A DNA stretch of 64,000 nucleotides from Hofstenia miamia (taxonomy: Eukaryota > Xenacoelomorpha > Acoela > Hofsteniidae), in contig CABFPE010000277.1 of the NCBI GenBank assembly GCA_900660155.1, positions 454,203 to 518,202 on the forward strand, in the 5' to 3' direction. The position numbers and the translations under genes were made by a program. This document shows positions 23,401-35,625 of the stretch, piece after piece (the first letter of the stretch is position 1; every line of letters starts with the position of its first letter). Below the pieces are notes generated by a model. That model was not told where the DNA came from and ran no database searches. It saw only the letters and a list, made by a program, of their open reading frames with translations.

Positions 23401-25128
23401 TTGAAAATAAACAGACATACACGTATCTACACAAAAGTTATAATGGAAACTTATAAAGCTGAATAAATTTATCATACTAAAAGAACTGCAAAAAACGAAA
23501 CCTCTTTATCACAGTATCAATATCATTGAGACCTACTACTTTTAAATTTAAAACCAGTACCCCAATGTGAAATTTGTCGTGATGAATGACAACACCATTC
23601 CTCATTGATTAAAAACAGCCAAAATAATTAACAGCAACCACTGCCATTAAACTTCAATCCAACAATATTTACGAGATCATCAAATTGAGTTACAGCATTC
23701 ATTGAAACTTTTCAGTAAAATATTAAAGAATAACATGCTTTTGGCCTAGTTTATATGTTGGAAAATATATTGAGTTTGATTTTAATTAACATGATCACCC
23801 TTAAAATGATTATCGAAGCATTTCGCATTAAAACTTATTGAACAGAATTAGGAATGAAGATGTGGTTAGGTTGAGTAAACTGTGTAAAACAGTGTAAGCT
23901 AATCTAAGGGGATCTTATCGATAGTCTATGAATGAATTCCAAATGAATCAAATTAGGTAGAAGTCTATTCCTACTAACAGGAATTAAACAGGAAATGTAA
24001 GCACACCAGCTGCATCAATTCATTAATTCTATTGAGACTATAAAAGCGGTGACGGATCCAAAGTTTTACAATTTTTGACATAATAAACTAGTATAGATTA
24101 ACTTTACAAGATAAAAATAAATACACTCATTTTAAAAATGACTACTGTAAAATGCCCAGTACACAATATTAAACATCTGTTGTAGACCATTATTATTGTC
24201 AGCAAAACCTATTAATGCAAACATCAAGTTTCGAAACCACCAAAAATCCCAGTTATCTGCTTTAATTGCATTCACTTTTAACCTGTTAAGCGTCTGTAGT
24301 GACATATGTCACCCACCCGCAGCTACTCTCAAAATGATTCCGGTGACTTATGTCACCCATCAAATTTAAATGTATTTTGAAACCGATTGCGGTGACTTTT
24401 GCCACTCTTATAAATAAAATAACAAAATTGAAACATCTGGCAACTATCCTTGGTATTGAAACGATGTAATGGACTCATAAATCAGTGCCATGGCATCATG
24501 CTTTAAAGGTTGCGGGTTGGTCTGTTGTTGAACCTTGTTGTCTCTGAAATTTGTGCCACATTCATTGTTTTGCTATTTTCTTTTATTGTCAAACCCTTTA
24601 CTATGAGTAAAAAACAACAAATTGATGAGGATGAGATGGTTTATCTCCTTAGTAAATTGGAATCTGATTTAAGTGAAAGTGAGACATCTTCATCAAATGA
24701 AATATCCAGTGACGAAAGCGATGATGACCATCTTGTTCGCACACCAAAAAAATAAATATTTTCTTTTATCCTTAAATTCTACTTACACCTTTCTACTAAC
24801 TAAAGAATAAAAAAACTAGATAAAGAAACTCAAATATGAACATATTTGAGCAACAACAAAAAAACTAGTAAATTTATCAAAGAAAACTGGTCGCTGAAAA
24901 TGCGCATATCACAAGAAAATAGGACGCTTAACAGGTTAACAGTAATCATCACTTTTTTAAGACTTGGTAAGTAATACAATATTCCATACAAGTATAAAAA
25001 GAATATGCTTTTTTAATAGTAAATTTTTGGTAATTACCTCAATGTTAAGCAACGACCGTTCAAACGTTCTTGCATCTTCATCCACCAGTTTAATGCTCTC
25101 AAGTTCGACTTCAGTTAATTTTTCCATA
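20462..25128 (-). CDS. NDRG: NDRG-family protein (N-myc downstream regulated)
   Basis: Five exons: 25134-25039 (ATG at 25128), 22358-22142, 22015-21834, 21094-20839, 20709-20462, giving 330 residues. NDRGs have an alpha/beta-hydrolase fold but are thought not to be enzymes; they act in differentiation, stress and vesicle-linked processes in the cytoplasm. Seen here: ITLHDIGLNYVSCYQTFF, LPGQQENAS, the degenerate nucleophile elbow FGMGAGANIL (Gly where Ser would be), VDQLILINPTVS, GWVEWWYQRW, TAYRQSLHNLNPVNL, CPVMIVVGNYSSHID, NSKLDP and VSDCGGMVQEE. The short C-terminus lacks the repeat tail of NDRG1. Exon 1 occurs again at 26578-26483 because of a duplicated contig end. Intron 1 carries a piggyBac mini-element and intron 3 a MITE. 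Confidence 0.95.
21160..21698. mobile_element. 539-bp MITE, Harbinger-like, in NDRG intron 3
   Basis: Terminal inverted repeats of about 28 bp with two mismatches: the left starts AGGTGTGTTCCTACTATCG and the right (inverted) AGGTGTGCTCCAACTATCG. It is flanked by TAA on both sides (21157-21159, 21699-21701). A 3-bp TWA duplication is the PIF/Harbinger signature. The unit ACTATCGACTTTTATCA recurs inside at about 21535, 21593 and 21640. No transposase is encoded. Family placement is inference from the target duplication. Confidence 0.75.
22359..24260. other. NDRG intron 1, first part
   Basis: AT-rich intron sequence upstream of the piggyBac mini-element. No gene or element recognised. Confidence 0.5.
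24282..24935 (+). mobile_element. piggyBac mini-element with remnant transposase N-terminus
   Basis: Perfect 13-bp terminal inverted repeats CCTGTTAAGCGTC / GACGCTTAACAGG flanked by TTAA on both sides (24278-24281, 24936-24939), the piggyBac target signature. Subterminal DNA holds the 14-bp palindrome GTGACATATGTCAC and two partial copies. A 50-residue frame at 24603-24755 (MSKKQQIDEDEMVYLLSKLE, then acidic SES/SDESDDD) looks like the acidic N-terminus of a piggyBac transposase; the catalytic core is absent, so this is an internal deletion derivative of 654 bp. It lies in NDRG intron 1. Confidence 0.9.
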
Positions 25129-25766
25129 TCATTCTAAAACACATCAAACGCATTTATTTTGGACAAAATTGCATTCTGAGTTTATTGACTAAAAGCAAAA
25201 CATTTTTAAAACATGTTTTTTTTCAAAAGATTTAGTTCAGTTTAAGTCTTATAATAAACCCATACAAAATGAAAGTATATTGACTTTTCCGGGAAACTGA
25301 GTTGCAAATTTCCAAGTATTGAATAAAACGGCTTTCAACTCTATCAAGAAAAAGAACTACAGTAACAGAAGTCATGTTATGTAATTAAATTCCTTAAAAA
25401 GCAGTAAAAAACATTTCAAACCCTTGAAATTTAAAACTAAAGTACGGGCACGGGAAGGGTATCGCGAATATTAGATACTTCAAAATTACGAATACTTGTA
25501 GGGGTAGAAATTAGACAGTTAGGGTAGGAGTAAAATAGATTGAAAACAAAGAACTCCCGAATAATTTACATGAAATAACCTTGACATAAAATAAAATTTA
25601 AATCACGTTAACTAAGAACAATACATGTTAAATAGAAGAAAAAAGAAATAATTCAACAAAATTAAGCACACTAATTTTAAATATGGCATTTGTTCCTTCC
25701 AATGAAAAAACCAACTTTGTACTTAAAAATTCGAAGAGTTCATTNTTTAATTGCATTCACTTTTAA

Positions 25767-26380
25767 CCTGTTAAGCGTCTGTAGTGACATATGTCACCCA
25801 CCCGCAGCTACTCTCAAAATGATTCCGGTGACTTATGTCACCCATCAAATTTAAATGTATTTTGAAACCGATTGCGGTGACTTTTGCCACTCTTATAAAT
25901 AAAATAACAAAATTGAAACATCTGGCAACTATCCTTGGTATTGAAACGATGTAATGGACTCATAAATCAGTGCCATGGCATCATGCTTTAAAGGTTGCGG
26001 GTTGGTCTGTTGTTGAGCCTTGTTGTCTCTGAAATTTGTGCCACATTTATTGTTTTGCTATTTTGCTATTTTCTTTTATTGTCAAACCCTTTACTATGAG
26101 TAAAAAATAACAAATTGATGAGGATGAGATGGTTTATTTCCTTAGTAAATTGGAATCTGATTTAAGTGAAAGTGAGACATCTTCATCAAATGAAATATCC
26201 AGTGACGAAAGCGATGATGACCATCTTGTTCGCACACCAAAAAAATAAAGAATAAAAAAACTAGATAAAGAAACTCAAATATGAACATATTTGAGCAACA
26301 ACAAAAAAACTAGTAAATTTATCAAAGAAAACTGGTCGCTGAAAATGCGCATATCACAAGAAAATAGGACGCTTAACAGG
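25767..26380 (+). mobile_element. Second allele copy of the piggyBac mini-element
   Basis: Same inverted repeats and TTAA flanks (25763-25766, 26381-26384) as the copy at 24282, but 614 bp long. It lacks about 50 bp after the small frame, and base changes include a stop in the frame after MSKK. Most likely the other haplotype of one insertion rather than a second insertion. Confidence 0.85.
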
Positions 26381-27189
26381 TTAACAGTAATCATCACTTT
26401 TTTAAGACTTGGTAAGTAATACAATATTCCATACAAGTATAAAAAGAATATGCTTTTTTAATAGTAAATTTTTGGTAATTACCTCAATGTTAAGCAACGA
26501 CCGTTCAAACGTTCTTGCATCTTCATCCACCAGTTTAATGCTCTCAAGTTCGACTTCAGTTAATTTTTCCATATCATTCTAAAACACATCAAACGCATTT
26601 ATTTTGGACAAAATTGCATTCTGAGTTTATTGACTAAAAGCAAAACATTTTTAAAACATGTTTTTTTTCAAAAGATTTAGTTCAGTTTAAGTCTTATAAT
26701 AAACCCATACAAAATGAAAGTATATTGACTTTTCCGGGAAACTGAGTTGCAAATTTCCAAGTATTGAATAAAACGGCTTTCAACTCTATCAAGAAAAAGA
26801 ACTACAGTAATAGAAGTCATGTTATGTAATTAAATTCCTTAAAAAGCAGTAAAAAACATTTCAAACCCTTGAAATTTAAAACTAAAGTACGGGCACGGGA
26901 AGGGTATCGCGAATATTAGATACTTCAAAATTACGAATACTTGTAGGGGTAGAAATTAGACAGTTAGGGTAGGAGTAAAATAGATTGAAAACAAAGAACT
27001 CCCGAATAATTTACATGAAATAACCTTGACATAAAATAAAATTTAAATCACGTTAACTAAGAACAATACATGTTAAATAGAAGAAAAAAGAAATAATTCA
27101 ACAAAATTAAGCACACTAATTTTAAATATGGCATTTGTTCCTTCCAATGAAAAAACCAACTTTGTACTTAAAAATTCGAAGAGTTCATT

Positions 27190-27772
27190 CACAAGCTTTA
27201 TAGTGCATAAAGAATTTAAAAGTGAGAAAATGATTTGTAACAAAGATTCATGATAAAATGGTAGTTTTAAGTAAAAAAATAAAACGATAAAATATTTTGA
27301 TAATTCATTGACAATACTTGAAAAATCTTTGAAAGAAAATCAATTTTAAGATCAGGAATAATTGTGCACAAAATCTTAGTTACAAGTGAGCGTAAAGAAC
27401 CTTGATGTGAAAATGCTTATGCTTATATAGTGTTTCGCCAAAAAGTATTTTATATTATACAATTCAATGAAGGAAAATAGTGCAGATGATATTGCAAGTT
27501 ATATTTACAGCTGAATTTAGTTAAAGGCGAACTACTTTAACCATATAAAATCTAGGATTTTTTAAAATCTGTAATGGTTTATTCAAAAAATGAGTAAATT
27601 GTCATAATAGCTCAAACACAAATAAATGACGTTTTAATGTCTCGTCCAAATCACGACCTCTTGGAGCCGAGCCGCTTTGTTTTGTGCCGGTGTACAGTAG
27701 GCCGGATCATAAATGCTAAAATGTCGGCTAATTTCTTAGAGAATCTCCATTTAGTGGCTTTCAGATGCACTG
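27190..27772. other. Region upstream of NDRG, no gene recognised
   Basis: Between the duplicated block and the 1-kb gap. Mostly AT-rich; a GC-richer patch at about 27635-27700 could be promoter or repeat, undecided. Confidence 0.4.
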
Positions 27773-28772
27773 NNNNNNNNNNNNNNNNNNNNNNNNNNNN
27801 NNNNNNNNNNNNNNNNNNNNNNNNNNNNNNNNNNNNNNNNNNNNNNNNNNNNNNNNNNNNNNNNNNNNNNNNNNNNNNNNNNNNNNNNNNNNNNNNNNNN
27901 NNNNNNNNNNNNNNNNNNNNNNNNNNNNNNNNNNNNNNNNNNNNNNNNNNNNNNNNNNNNNNNNNNNNNNNNNNNNNNNNNNNNNNNNNNNNNNNNNNNN
28001 NNNNNNNNNNNNNNNNNNNNNNNNNNNNNNNNNNNNNNNNNNNNNNNNNNNNNNNNNNNNNNNNNNNNNNNNNNNNNNNNNNNNNNNNNNNNNNNNNNNN
28101 NNNNNNNNNNNNNNNNNNNNNNNNNNNNNNNNNNNNNNNNNNNNNNNNNNNNNNNNNNNNNNNNNNNNNNNNNNNNNNNNNNNNNNNNNNNNNNNNNNNN
28201 NNNNNNNNNNNNNNNNNNNNNNNNNNNNNNNNNNNNNNNNNNNNNNNNNNNNNNNNNNNNNNNNNNNNNNNNNNNNNNNNNNNNNNNNNNNNNNNNNNNN
28301 NNNNNNNNNNNNNNNNNNNNNNNNNNNNNNNNNNNNNNNNNNNNNNNNNNNNNNNNNNNNNNNNNNNNNNNNNNNNNNNNNNNNNNNNNNNNNNNNNNNN
28401 NNNNNNNNNNNNNNNNNNNNNNNNNNNNNNNNNNNNNNNNNNNNNNNNNNNNNNNNNNNNNNNNNNNNNNNNNNNNNNNNNNNNNNNNNNNNNNNNNNNN
28501 NNNNNNNNNNNNNNNNNNNNNNNNNNNNNNNNNNNNNNNNNNNNNNNNNNNNNNNNNNNNNNNNNNNNNNNNNNNNNNNNNNNNNNNNNNNNNNNNNNNN
28601 NNNNNNNNNNNNNNNNNNNNNNNNNNNNNNNNNNNNNNNNNNNNNNNNNNNNNNNNNNNNNNNNNNNNNNNNNNNNNNNNNNNNNNNNNNNNNNNNNNNN
28701 NNNNNNNNNNNNNNNNNNNNNNNNNNNNNNNNNNNNNNNNNNNNNNNNNNNNNNNNNNNNNNNNNNNNNNNN
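27773..28772. other. Assembly gap of exactly 1000 N
   Basis: Run of N; the round length suggests an estimated or default scaffold gap. Long apparent open frames here are only N. Confidence 1.
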
Positions 28773-30187
28773 GGATTTGCCAACATTATTCGCATGTAAA
28801 CAAAAGGTTTAGCAACTTTAAAGTCATGCGAGGTAGTGTACGGTTAAATACAATGGGAATATTGCGTTTTTTCAAAAATCGTACTTATTTTTTATCTGTA
28901 GGATCATGAGTATAATAATATAAAATGAAATAGATGAAAAACCATTGCAAAATCTGTAAACCAATGGAAATTTTGAATTAAGTACAACAATTTCTATACA
29001 TAATTTATTTCATCTAATGTACTATACTACAAAATCAGAGGACCAGTTGCACTGCTGTAATGACAGTTGTTATTCTGTTGAGATTAAATTTTAAATTCAC
29101 ACATCTATGTACAGATTCTTTATCGACAATGATGGCAACGACTAATTATAAAAAACTGCAAGTAATAAAATCCAAAACTGCCTTGCCAACTAGAAACTAA
29201 GGCACGATCAACGACAAGTGTCATCACTTCACAAATGGAACAAAGACTCTGTGTTAATGTCAAAAATATCCGAGACACCTAAAACAGATGTTAAGCCTAT
29301 TTCTATTTGACATGTAATATTATAATCTAGGAGGGAGACCAAGAACCTTTTTAAATGGAGTTATAAAACTTCTTGAATGTTATCTTTGAGTCATACATTT
29401 TTATTGTACATGTTGTTGGATGGAAAATGTAGCTAGGGCTTTACGACTCCATAAAATCGAAAAAGGCTTCCAAATAAAAATCTGACTTTAAACTCTGAAA
29501 ATGCATCTCCCCACCTTAATTTTTAATATTTTTTAATTGTTTATAAAATTTAAGTAACAAAAAATCAATGTTGAAAATCTGACGAGGTGATCATGCCAAC
29601 ATGCCCCAGTATCTACGACATTGATCTGAATCACCCAAAATCACAGAATGGGACTGGGACCGACAAATACTTTTGTTTCACAGAACCATACTTTTGAATT
29701 TTAAGCAACTTAACCTAAGAAAACCTGCTTTGAGAACACAAACCAATCATATTGTGGTCGGAAGAACTGCAATATTCACGAATGTCATTACTTTATGACT
29801 ACTTGCAGTAATTTTAAAGAACATTATACTCGAATAATCGGTATAATGTAAATGAGTTATAAAATGGACCGATCAATTTGAATTTTAAAGACCTCTTCCT
29901 TTACTTTGTCTATTACAATTTCAGTGTACTCCAAGATTGCTTTTCGAAAAACGCTAAGTTGTTAATAGTTATATATCTAACAGCATAAATTGGTTGTTAG
30001 ATATATACATATATATATATATATAGAAATATATCCTAAAAATTTATCGTTTACAGTTGAATTTAAATGGGAGTTTGCTACATGTGCAGAGGCTTAAATT
30101 TATTACCTACGTGTCATACAAACCGTATGCTTACATTAAGACAAAACAAATCCTAACTTTATTGGAATACTACTCTACAGTAAAAAG
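28773..30187. other. No recognised gene
   Basis: AT-rich spacer between the gap and the hAT-type MITE. It holds a (TA)n tract at about 30000-30025. Confidence 0.5.
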
Positions 30188-30696
30188 TAGAGATGAGCGT
30201 GATACAGGTTTTGTAAAATTATGTATACCGCAGAGAAGGAAACTTCACCGCTAACCACCGCAATGTCCGTTTTTTACCGCAGACCACCGCAATAAATGAA
30301 CCACTACTGCCGTATACCGCAACAATGCCGATTTTTATCTTCGTAAATATAGAACTATTTCTTAATTGTTTTTAGGGTTATGTCTCATTCGTAGAAAACT
30401 TTTAAGACAATTTCTTTAGTGTTTTGTCATGTGGTTCAATTTTATTAGGGTAGTATTAAGTATTCAATGAAATATGTAAACATTACTTTTAATATTTTTT
30501 ATGTGAAATCTCATAGTTATGCTTCAGAAACAGTTTTTTGAGAAATACTTAGAGATTTTAAATCGTAAAACAAAACACCTTATCTGTATAACTTTTATTC
30601 CCCGCTAACCACGGCAACTGTGTAAATCGCTACCGCGGTAAATCGCACCGCGGCATGCCCCGGGATGCCGGTATTACCACACCACACTGATCTCTA
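30188..30696. mobile_element. 509-bp hAT-type MITE
   Basis: Ends TAGAGATGAGCGTG and, inverted, TAGAGATCAGTGTG, flanked by near-identical 8-bp repeats GTAAAAAG (30180-30187) and GTAGAAAG (30697-30704). TAGAGATG ends and 8-bp duplications are hAT features. Subterminal DNA is rich in CCGC/GCGG units (ACCGC repeated near 30230-30320 and 30600-30670), a contrast with the AT-rich flanks. No transposase. Confidence 0.75.
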
Positions 30697-30985
30697 GTAG
30701 AAAGTAAAGACATTAAATACTTGGAATAACTAAACCTGGTTTACTTTTACCATCATAACAATGTTTTTGTAAAAAATATATGATATAGAAAATTTTGTTA
30801 AATAAATTTAGGTCATAGTCGAAAAGGCTTTGTTAAACTTATAAGGAAAATTCGATTTTTTGACATTAGCAAATCTGAATCCAAATCAATATGGATTTCA
30901 AGAATGATCTAATTATGAATTTCAGGAATAATAAAAATTTCGTGTTGAATTTCAGGAAAATTGCATTTTCGTCAGTAATCACTTG

Positions 30986-33900
30986 TCAAAAGCTAGGAAA
31001 CATTTTTATTTTCAAACACTTAAATGTATTTAAAGTAAAAATTTTGTCACAACTCAATCCTAAGTACATGTAGAAAATATTAAAGCGATATCAGAAAACG
31101 ACTACATGTAAGAAGGTGTGCTATATTATGAGTACCCAGAGCACTGCTAAGTCCTTAAAAGGTAGTGAAACTTAACTTTACCTTCATGCGATTCAAGAGA
31201 GAATGAAAATGCAGGATCTTCAATAACAGGGGGATCTAATGGAGTTGGAAAATCTGTATAGGGGAAGTTGTAATCAGTTTGTTTGTGGTCTTCTTTTATA
31301 TTTGAAATTTTTGAATTGAGTTTGTTTAAAGGAGATTCCAAATGTACTAAGCTTAGATCCATAGGTTCCTGCTTAACAGGAGAGTAAAATGAAGTTGATA
31401 GATCTCGAAAAATGGTCATTAAACCTCTGGAAGGAGATTCCATTAGAGGATCACGAGTGGCAACAGGGGCATCGTTTATTGATCTGTTTCTGAAAGTTCC
31501 ATTTGAGGTAGAAGCATTAGAACAATGAAAGGCATGAATTGGCTCAGAATCCGATTTCACAGACATGAGAAAACAGTGCTTAGGGTCTGCAACATTTACC
31601 GAAGCCGTAGCTGGAGCTTTAATAGCAATAACAGTCTTATCTGTAAAGGAAGCTATTCTAGAAACATCAGAGTAATTTACATATGTGAAAGGCCGTATGT
31701 ACTGATTTTCAGATTGATTAAGATATGATTTCAATTCTTCGATTTGTGCATCCAATCTGGTTTCCTCATTCTGTTGATCGATTAAAGTTTGTTTGATAAT
31801 AGCATTGTCTATTTCGTCAAATCGACCCAATGAAGAAGAAAAGAATGAACTACTTTCAAAACCTGTCCATTGAATTTTATTTTTACTGTTTTTCCTAATT
31901 AATTCTACCCCTTCAAGAACATTAGTGATGTCATAGAGTCGGCGCTTAGCTATTCCTAGTGATGACGTTGCATCATTAAGATTGACAATACCATTTGGAG
32001 AAGAGCGAAGTAATTCAACGAACTTTTTTGTAAGAAGCACTAAAGAAGAATCACCACTCTTGGCCTGATCTTGATTCACTCGGCAACCAATTCTGGAATT
32101 AGATGACAGAATGAATCGCTTAGCCTTTGGAGTTTGATTAACTGAATTGTATTCTGGAGAGTCTAGTACCAACCGACGTTTAGCAACTGTACCTTCAGAA
32201 AGAGCACGCTGATATAGAAAAGGTGAGTTACTTGCATGGATATGTTCAGTATGTGTAGGACCAATGTCCGTACGTGAAGGTGTCCGAAGAACAAAGGTAT
32301 TGTTCGGAGGCGTCTGTTGAAGATTGGAATTCGGCAAAGGGCCTTGCTAAACAAACCTAACATTAGAAAGTCATAAGATAGTAATCAATATTCTTTTATC
32401 AATAATTATGTTATTTAGAAATTGTATACTTCGTTATTTCTAAAAACAAATATTGCGGTACACTTTTACCTTGTAGCACATCGGTAAAAGTCTGTATAAA
32501 CGATAAGCGTTAAATTGATAGTAGGATCATTTAATCTTATAGAATAATAGAATAATGGTGCATCAAATGTTCATAAGTCAAACATATTCTTTCCAAAATC
32601 AATGACTTTAAACTCATCAGTAGTATTGTTATTTGCAGCACACGAGCCCCAGTCTGCATTTAGTATGTGATATTAACTGTACTGCTTACCTATACAAATC
32701 CAATTATCAAAATGACAAGTAACTCGTCATCCTGGGAAAAGTGAGACACTTGCAAATGATGCAAAATGATAATAAATCAATTTTAGAACATGTAGTTTCA
32801 TTGCTAACGAGGTCATAAAATAACTGTCATTATGTTTTTATACAAACCTGCATCTGAAATACATTTACATTTTAATAAAAAGTAGAGCCTTTATGTACTA
32901 TGCTACGAGTAGTTAATCAAATTTGTAGCAAGCCTTTAACAAAATATAGGAGAATTTCCAAAATGCTGTTTATTATCAAAAATACTCCATCTTCAATTCT
33001 TCTTACACATGACAACTTTGAAAGTAAAGAAATCTTTTAGCGTGCTAGAGAATCCTGGAATTACTTACGAAATTATTGGTATACATGAAATCTATGAATA
33101 TGTCTATGAAATACGTACTCTCCTATTGAATTCATTAAGTAGCATTGATGTTTGTACTATACAGTAGTGTCCAGTAGTGCAATGGCAATGTCTGATTAAG
33201 AATTAGAATAATCTTGTGTTTGATATTGTCAACGTTTGCTTACCTTATATAAACTCCCATGTAGTAAAAAATCAGGCATGTTTTTTCCAAAAATGAATGT
33301 TTCAAGAATGCAATTAGTTCATTGAAACTATGAAATAAATCTACTATTTTCGTGCAGAAAAAATATTTTAGTGATTCATTATCAATCAGTAAGTATTTAG
33401 ATTTTATTTTTTAGTGATAACGCATAATGGAATAAGAATACCGGTTTGACACAGTAGTTGTGAACATCGGAAGGGTGTGTGGATTCAAGAAGGCAGCGTT
33501 TGTGAGCAGCAGGAAGAATGATTGGCTGTTGGATCCCGTTTGTCGGAGGAGGCGCATTAGTTAACTGCGGCGGGTCATTGGGCATGTGATTCTCAGTAGA
33601 AGACGATGAACCCGATGATGAACACTGAGAACGTGATANGTAGTGTCCAGTAGTGCAATGGCAATGTCTGATTAAGAATTAGAATAATCTTGTGTTTGAT
33701 ATTGTCAACGTTTGCTTACCTTATATAAACTCCCATGTAGTAAAAAATCAGGCATGTTTTTTCCAAAAATGAATGTTTCAAGAATGCAATTAGTTCATTG
33801 AAACTATGAAATAAATCTACTATTTTCGTGCAGAAAAAATATTTTAGTGATTCATTATCAATCAGTAAGTATTTAGATTTTATTTTTTAGTGATAACGCA

Positions 33901-35625
33901 TAATGGAATAAGAATACCGGTTTGACACAGTAGTTGTGAACATCGGAAGGGTGTGTGGATTCAAGAAGGCAGCGTTTGTGAGCAGCAGGAAGAATGATTG
34001 GCTGTTGGATCCCGTTTGTCGGAGGAGGCGCATTAGTTAACTGCGGCGGGTCATTGGGCATGTGATTCTCAGTAGAAGACGATGAACCCGATGATGAACA
34101 CTGAGAACGTGATAGAATTGTCTGCTCCAGCTATACATAACTTCGTTAACAAAATGAAATAGATTCAAAATTTGTTTTTTAATCTCTTAGAATCGATATC
34201 AAATTTGAGGTATCAATTAATATTATAAAATGGATTTAAATTAAATAAAATTATAAAAATCGATTTTGCAACAAGCATATCGATTAAAATTTATTATTTC
34301 CAACATTTTACATTGGAGGAGAATGGCTGAACATTAAAACGTTTCAAAATCCCAAATTACATTTTAATATCAAATTTTCAACTTCAGCAATTATATTGGA
34401 TGTCTCCAGTTAGGCAGCACTGGTGGAATTTTAAATTTCCAATGTTTTCTTAATTCAAAATGTTTTCCTACAAGTTAGCACATGCACCGTATTAAACATT
34501 TCGATTGCAAAGTGTTTTATATTAATAAATACATCATTACCAAACTAATCTTCAAAAACATTTATACGAGATGTTAAATTAGGATTTATCAACATTCAGA
34601 GTCCTAGAAATATCTTTCTGAAAAGATCAGCAAAAATGTAAAATGCAGAAGTAGTAGATGAAGCTTGTTTACAATTTATGGTAGAACCATTTTCCCCCAA
34701 GCTCATGCTTAGGGGAGAAATGGTTCAAATGCATCAAATATCTAGAGAAAAGCATATTTATATATACTTTTACATAAATATTGTAATGATAGTGAAGCAG
34801 TGAAAAAAGAACAAATTTACTAATTCAAAATATCTAATAAATGCATATCTTTAAAAATATTTTTCTAAAAAATATTTCACCAACTTAAATCCCGCAATCT
34901 TGACTCACCATTTGCAAAATCAATAGTACAATTTAATTTAGTGAGTTCAGCAATTATATTGCATTTATCAAATGGGACTTTTCAAAAATAGATAAAATAA
35001 ATATCATCACAATTGGAACAAGGTTAGGCCAATCCGCGTGGTTTGTATGTTAACGTACACATTTTCAGATTGAAATCTTGGAAATAACACTAGCCATTCG
35101 TCAGTAATCACTTGTCAAAAGCTAGGAAACATTTTTATTTTCAAACACTTAAATGTATTTAAAGACTGTTTGTTAGTTTCTTCAAGGCATGGGATGAACT
35201 ATCTGCAGTAGTCTGCCATAATGTATATGTAATGGGAGGGCTGAAAATGGTCTGCTAAGTATTACAAGTTAGGCTTGAAAAACTAGGCTTTTGAAGGTGA
35301 AGGATGATCTGTTAGGGTTTATATTTTAAGCGATGGGTAACAAAAAATGTGAGCAATTTCCGAGTTTTAAATATAAAACATTTAATAATGCCATCATGTT
35401 TAGAGACTAAATAATTAATAAAATAACCTCTGAAGTATCCAGCGCATGTTGTGTATCATCTGAAAGAGCTTCTGTTACAGTTTCGTCAACAACAAAAGAT
35501 GGACTTCGGATAAGCCGTTGCATCTGAATGCGATTCTGCTGCAAGGCTTTATCTAAACGTTCTTGAGCTATTGACCCTGGGCGGCGAATTGGTGACGGAT
35601 TGGCATTTTTTTGGCGCCGACCCAT
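30986..35625 (-). CDS. E2F: E2F transcription factor (E2F1-3 type activator-like)
   Basis: Exons 35625-35428, 34130-33918, 32346-31182 and a tentative last exon 31059-30986. E2F binds TTTSGCGC sites with DP to drive cell-cycle genes. Visible: the cyclin-docking-like KRRLVLD; the winged-helix domain LVLLTKKFVELL..SPNGIVNLN..A..LGIAKRRLYDITNVLEGV (RRxYDI motif) ending NKIQWTG; then a dimerisation/marked-box region with DQQNEETRLDAQIEELKSYL, YVNYSDVSRIASF and TVIAIKAP. The C-terminal DYNF begins the Rb-binding motif; its DLFD half is not clear, and the last exon reads GLSCDKIFTLN. Start 35625 gives MGRRQK. Part of exon 2 is repeated at 33442-33638 through an assembly duplication and should not be counted. 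Confidence 0.92.
33164..34114. repeat. 475-bp direct repeat around a single N (assembly artefact)
   Basis: 33164-33638 and 33640-34114 appear identical, joined by one N at 33639. The repeat contains most of E2F exon 2; the full exon with its acceptor is only in the upper copy. Confidence 0.9.

Larger units (their letters stand above)
24261..27189. repeat. About 1.45-kb direct repeat around a single N (unmerged alleles)
   Basis: 24261-25744 and 25746-27189 are the same sequence joined by one N at 25745. Unlike the other duplications here, they differ: several base changes, a small tandem TTTTGCTA insertion and a loss of about 50 bp inside the piggyBac mini-element. This fits two haplotypes placed in tandem. 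Both copies contain NDRG exon 1. Confidence 0.9.

Noticed and set aside
27637-28812. Open frames of about 390 codons
   Set aside because: They consist almost wholly of N from the 1-kb gap.
33397-33585. A second E2F exon 2
   Set aside because: Copy created by the assembly duplication around the N at 33639; no acceptor in this copy.
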